DNA of 64,000 nucleotides from Spiroplasma endosymbiont of Labia minor (GTDB lineage Bacteria; Bacillota_I; Bacilli_A; Mycoplasmatales; Mycoplasmataceae): NCBI RefSeq assembly GCF_964019845.1, contig NZ_OZ026465.1, positions 310,001 to 374,000 of the forward strand, read 5' to 3'. Shown piece by piece: positions 62,778 to 64,000 of this stretch (position 1 is its first letter; each line of letters starts with the position of its first letter). The notes under the pieces were generated by a model. It saw only the letters and a program-made list of their open reading frames with translations, ran no database searches and was not told where the DNA came from. The position numbers and the translations under genes were made by a program.

Positions 62778-64000
62778 ATGGAATTTAATCAAAAGCAAGA
62801 TCCGCAAACAGATCCAGATATTTTAAAAAAATATACAAGAGATTTAACGCAAGATGCAAAAGACGGGAAAATTGATCCAGTAATTGGGCGCGATGATGAA
62901 ATAGCTCGTTTAATAAGAATTTTATCTAGAAAAACAAAAAATAACCCAGTACTAATTGGTGAACCTGGAGTTGGTAAAACAGCAATTGTTGAAGGGTTAG
63001 CACAACGTATAAATAATGGAGATATTCCTGGTAACTTAAAGGATAAACGTGTTTTAGAATTAGATATGGGAGCTTTAATGGCTGGTGCTATGTTTCTTGG
63101 TGATTATGAATCTCGTGTAAAGGGAATTGTTAATAAAATAAAAGAATCATCTGGTCAAATAATTTTATTTATAGATGAATTACATTTAATTGTTGGTGCT
63201 GGTAAAACAGCAGGTGGTTCAGGAATGGATGTTTCTAATTTATTGAAACCTGCATTAGCTAGAGGCGAATTAAAAGCCATTGGTGCTACAACATTAGATG
63301 AATATAGGGAATATATCGAAAAAGATGCTGCATTAGAAAGACGTTTTCAAAGAGTAATGGTAAATGAGCCAACAATAGATGAAACAATATCTATTCTACG
63401 TGGTTTAAAAGAGCGATTTGAAAATTTTCATGGTGTTAGAATTCATGATAATGCAATTGTGAGTGCTGCACAATTATCAAGCAGATATATCACGGATAGG
63501 TTTTTGCCAGATAAAGCAATTGATTTAATAGATGAAGCTTCAGCTAATATAAAAACTGAACTTGCATCTGTTCCAGCAGAATTAGATCAAGTAAATAGAA
63601 AAGTTATACAATTAGAAATTGAAAGAGCCGCCTTATCAAAAGAAACAGATGATAAATCAAAAGAACGTTTATCTGAAAATGAAAAAGAATTAATTAAACA
63701 AAAACAAATTCAAAGTAGATTAAATACTCAATGAGAAACTGAAAAACAAGAAATAAATAAAGTTAATGCACTAAAATCTACAAAAGAACAATTAAAAAAA
63801 GAATTAGAACAAGCACGTAATGAAGGCAATTTTAATAGAGCTGGTGAATTACAATATTCATTAATTCCTGCTGTTGAAAAACAATTGCAAAAAGCAATTA
63901 CAAATAATAAAGATACCTTATTATCTGAAGAAGTTACAGAACGAGATATTGCGGTTATTATTGGTAAATGAACTGGAATACCTGTTGAGGCTTTAGTTGA
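62778..64000 (+). CDS. clpB: Disaggregase ClpB without N-terminal domain (3' end beyond window)
   Basis: The first 407 codons are present. Start ATG 62778 after TAGGAGGT; the protein goes straight to the first AAA+ domain: [24 protein letters not shown], Walker [10 protein letters not shown] (61-69), Walker B ILFIDELH (129-136), RRFQRVMV, then the coiled M domain (about 275-380) and the linker into domain 2. The usual N-domain of about 150 aa is missing, as in short ClpB forms. TGA(Trp) at codons 319 and 398. Confidence 0.96.

Overview
The window is about 25-28% G+C by eye and uses the mollicute code. In-frame TGA sits at conserved tryptophan positions in dozens of genes (for example pepV, pyrH, recA, ldh, Obg), TGG is also used for Trp but less often, and real stops are TAA or TAG. 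Strong Shine-Dalgarno sites, consensus or extended -10 promoters, gene order shared with Bacillus, an ispG gene of the MEP isoprenoid pathway, membrane and N-rich proteins of the Entomoplasmatales type and an intact recA suggest a Spiroplasma or close relative. The genus is an inference; reading TGA as Trp is directly supported by the sequence.

Layout. 1-8.1 kb: prp-rpmA, a membrane-anchored J-protein, the dipeptidase pepV, rpsB-tsf behind a structured leader, a TPP riboswitch driving a ThiT-like thiamine transporter, and pyrH-frr. 8.2-14.8 kb: a large anchored protein, argS, an MFS-like carrier and a Pr6Pr/DUF1600-like membrane protein. 14.8-15.9 kb: ispG on the minus strand. 16-28.9 kb: a tiny tandem-motif membrane protein, scpA-scpB-rluB, a deoxynucleoside kinase, yebC, a YugP-like protein lacking its zinc site, ppa, an ECF S component beside ferredoxin, a tail-anchored protein, cmk-der-gpsA-hup, a recU pseudogene and gpsB. 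29-33.3 kb: an accessory block between gpsB and rnpB. It holds a frameshifted Panacea-domain gene with a membrane N-terminus, a decayed PrgI/VirB4-like conjugation gene, D-lactate dehydrogenase and a lipoprotein. 33.4-53.5 kb: rnpB-cinA-recA, rny, ffh, rlmH, the Bacillus-like run rpsP-khpA-rimM-trmD-rplS-rbgA-rnhB, phosphoglucomutase, a short SSB-like protein, a diverged DprA, a lone AAA15/OLD-like ATPase behind a near-consensus promoter, an ABC exporter and a free-standing alanyl-tRNA editing protein. 53.5-64 kb: a secreted protein, tRNA-Arg(UCU), a DUF3196-like protein, obg, nadE, an N-rich membrane protein overlapping hemW, a gene broken by an in-frame TAA, and a CIRCE-controlled clpB that runs off the window.

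Most genes are translation, ribosome assembly, RNA processing and chromosome maintenance genes in short operons that end in clear hairpin terminators, several of them bidirectional between convergent genes. Vitamin uptake (thiamine, possibly riboflavin) stands in for missing biosynthesis. The unusual material is concentrated at 27-31.4 kb (dead recU, broken Panacea locus, conjugation relic), at 48.3-49.9 kb (possible solitary defence ATPase with a small ORF), and in several paralogues that have lost hallmark residues (YugP-like, KhpA-like, DprA-like). No CRISPR array, insertion sequence or rRNA gene was seen.
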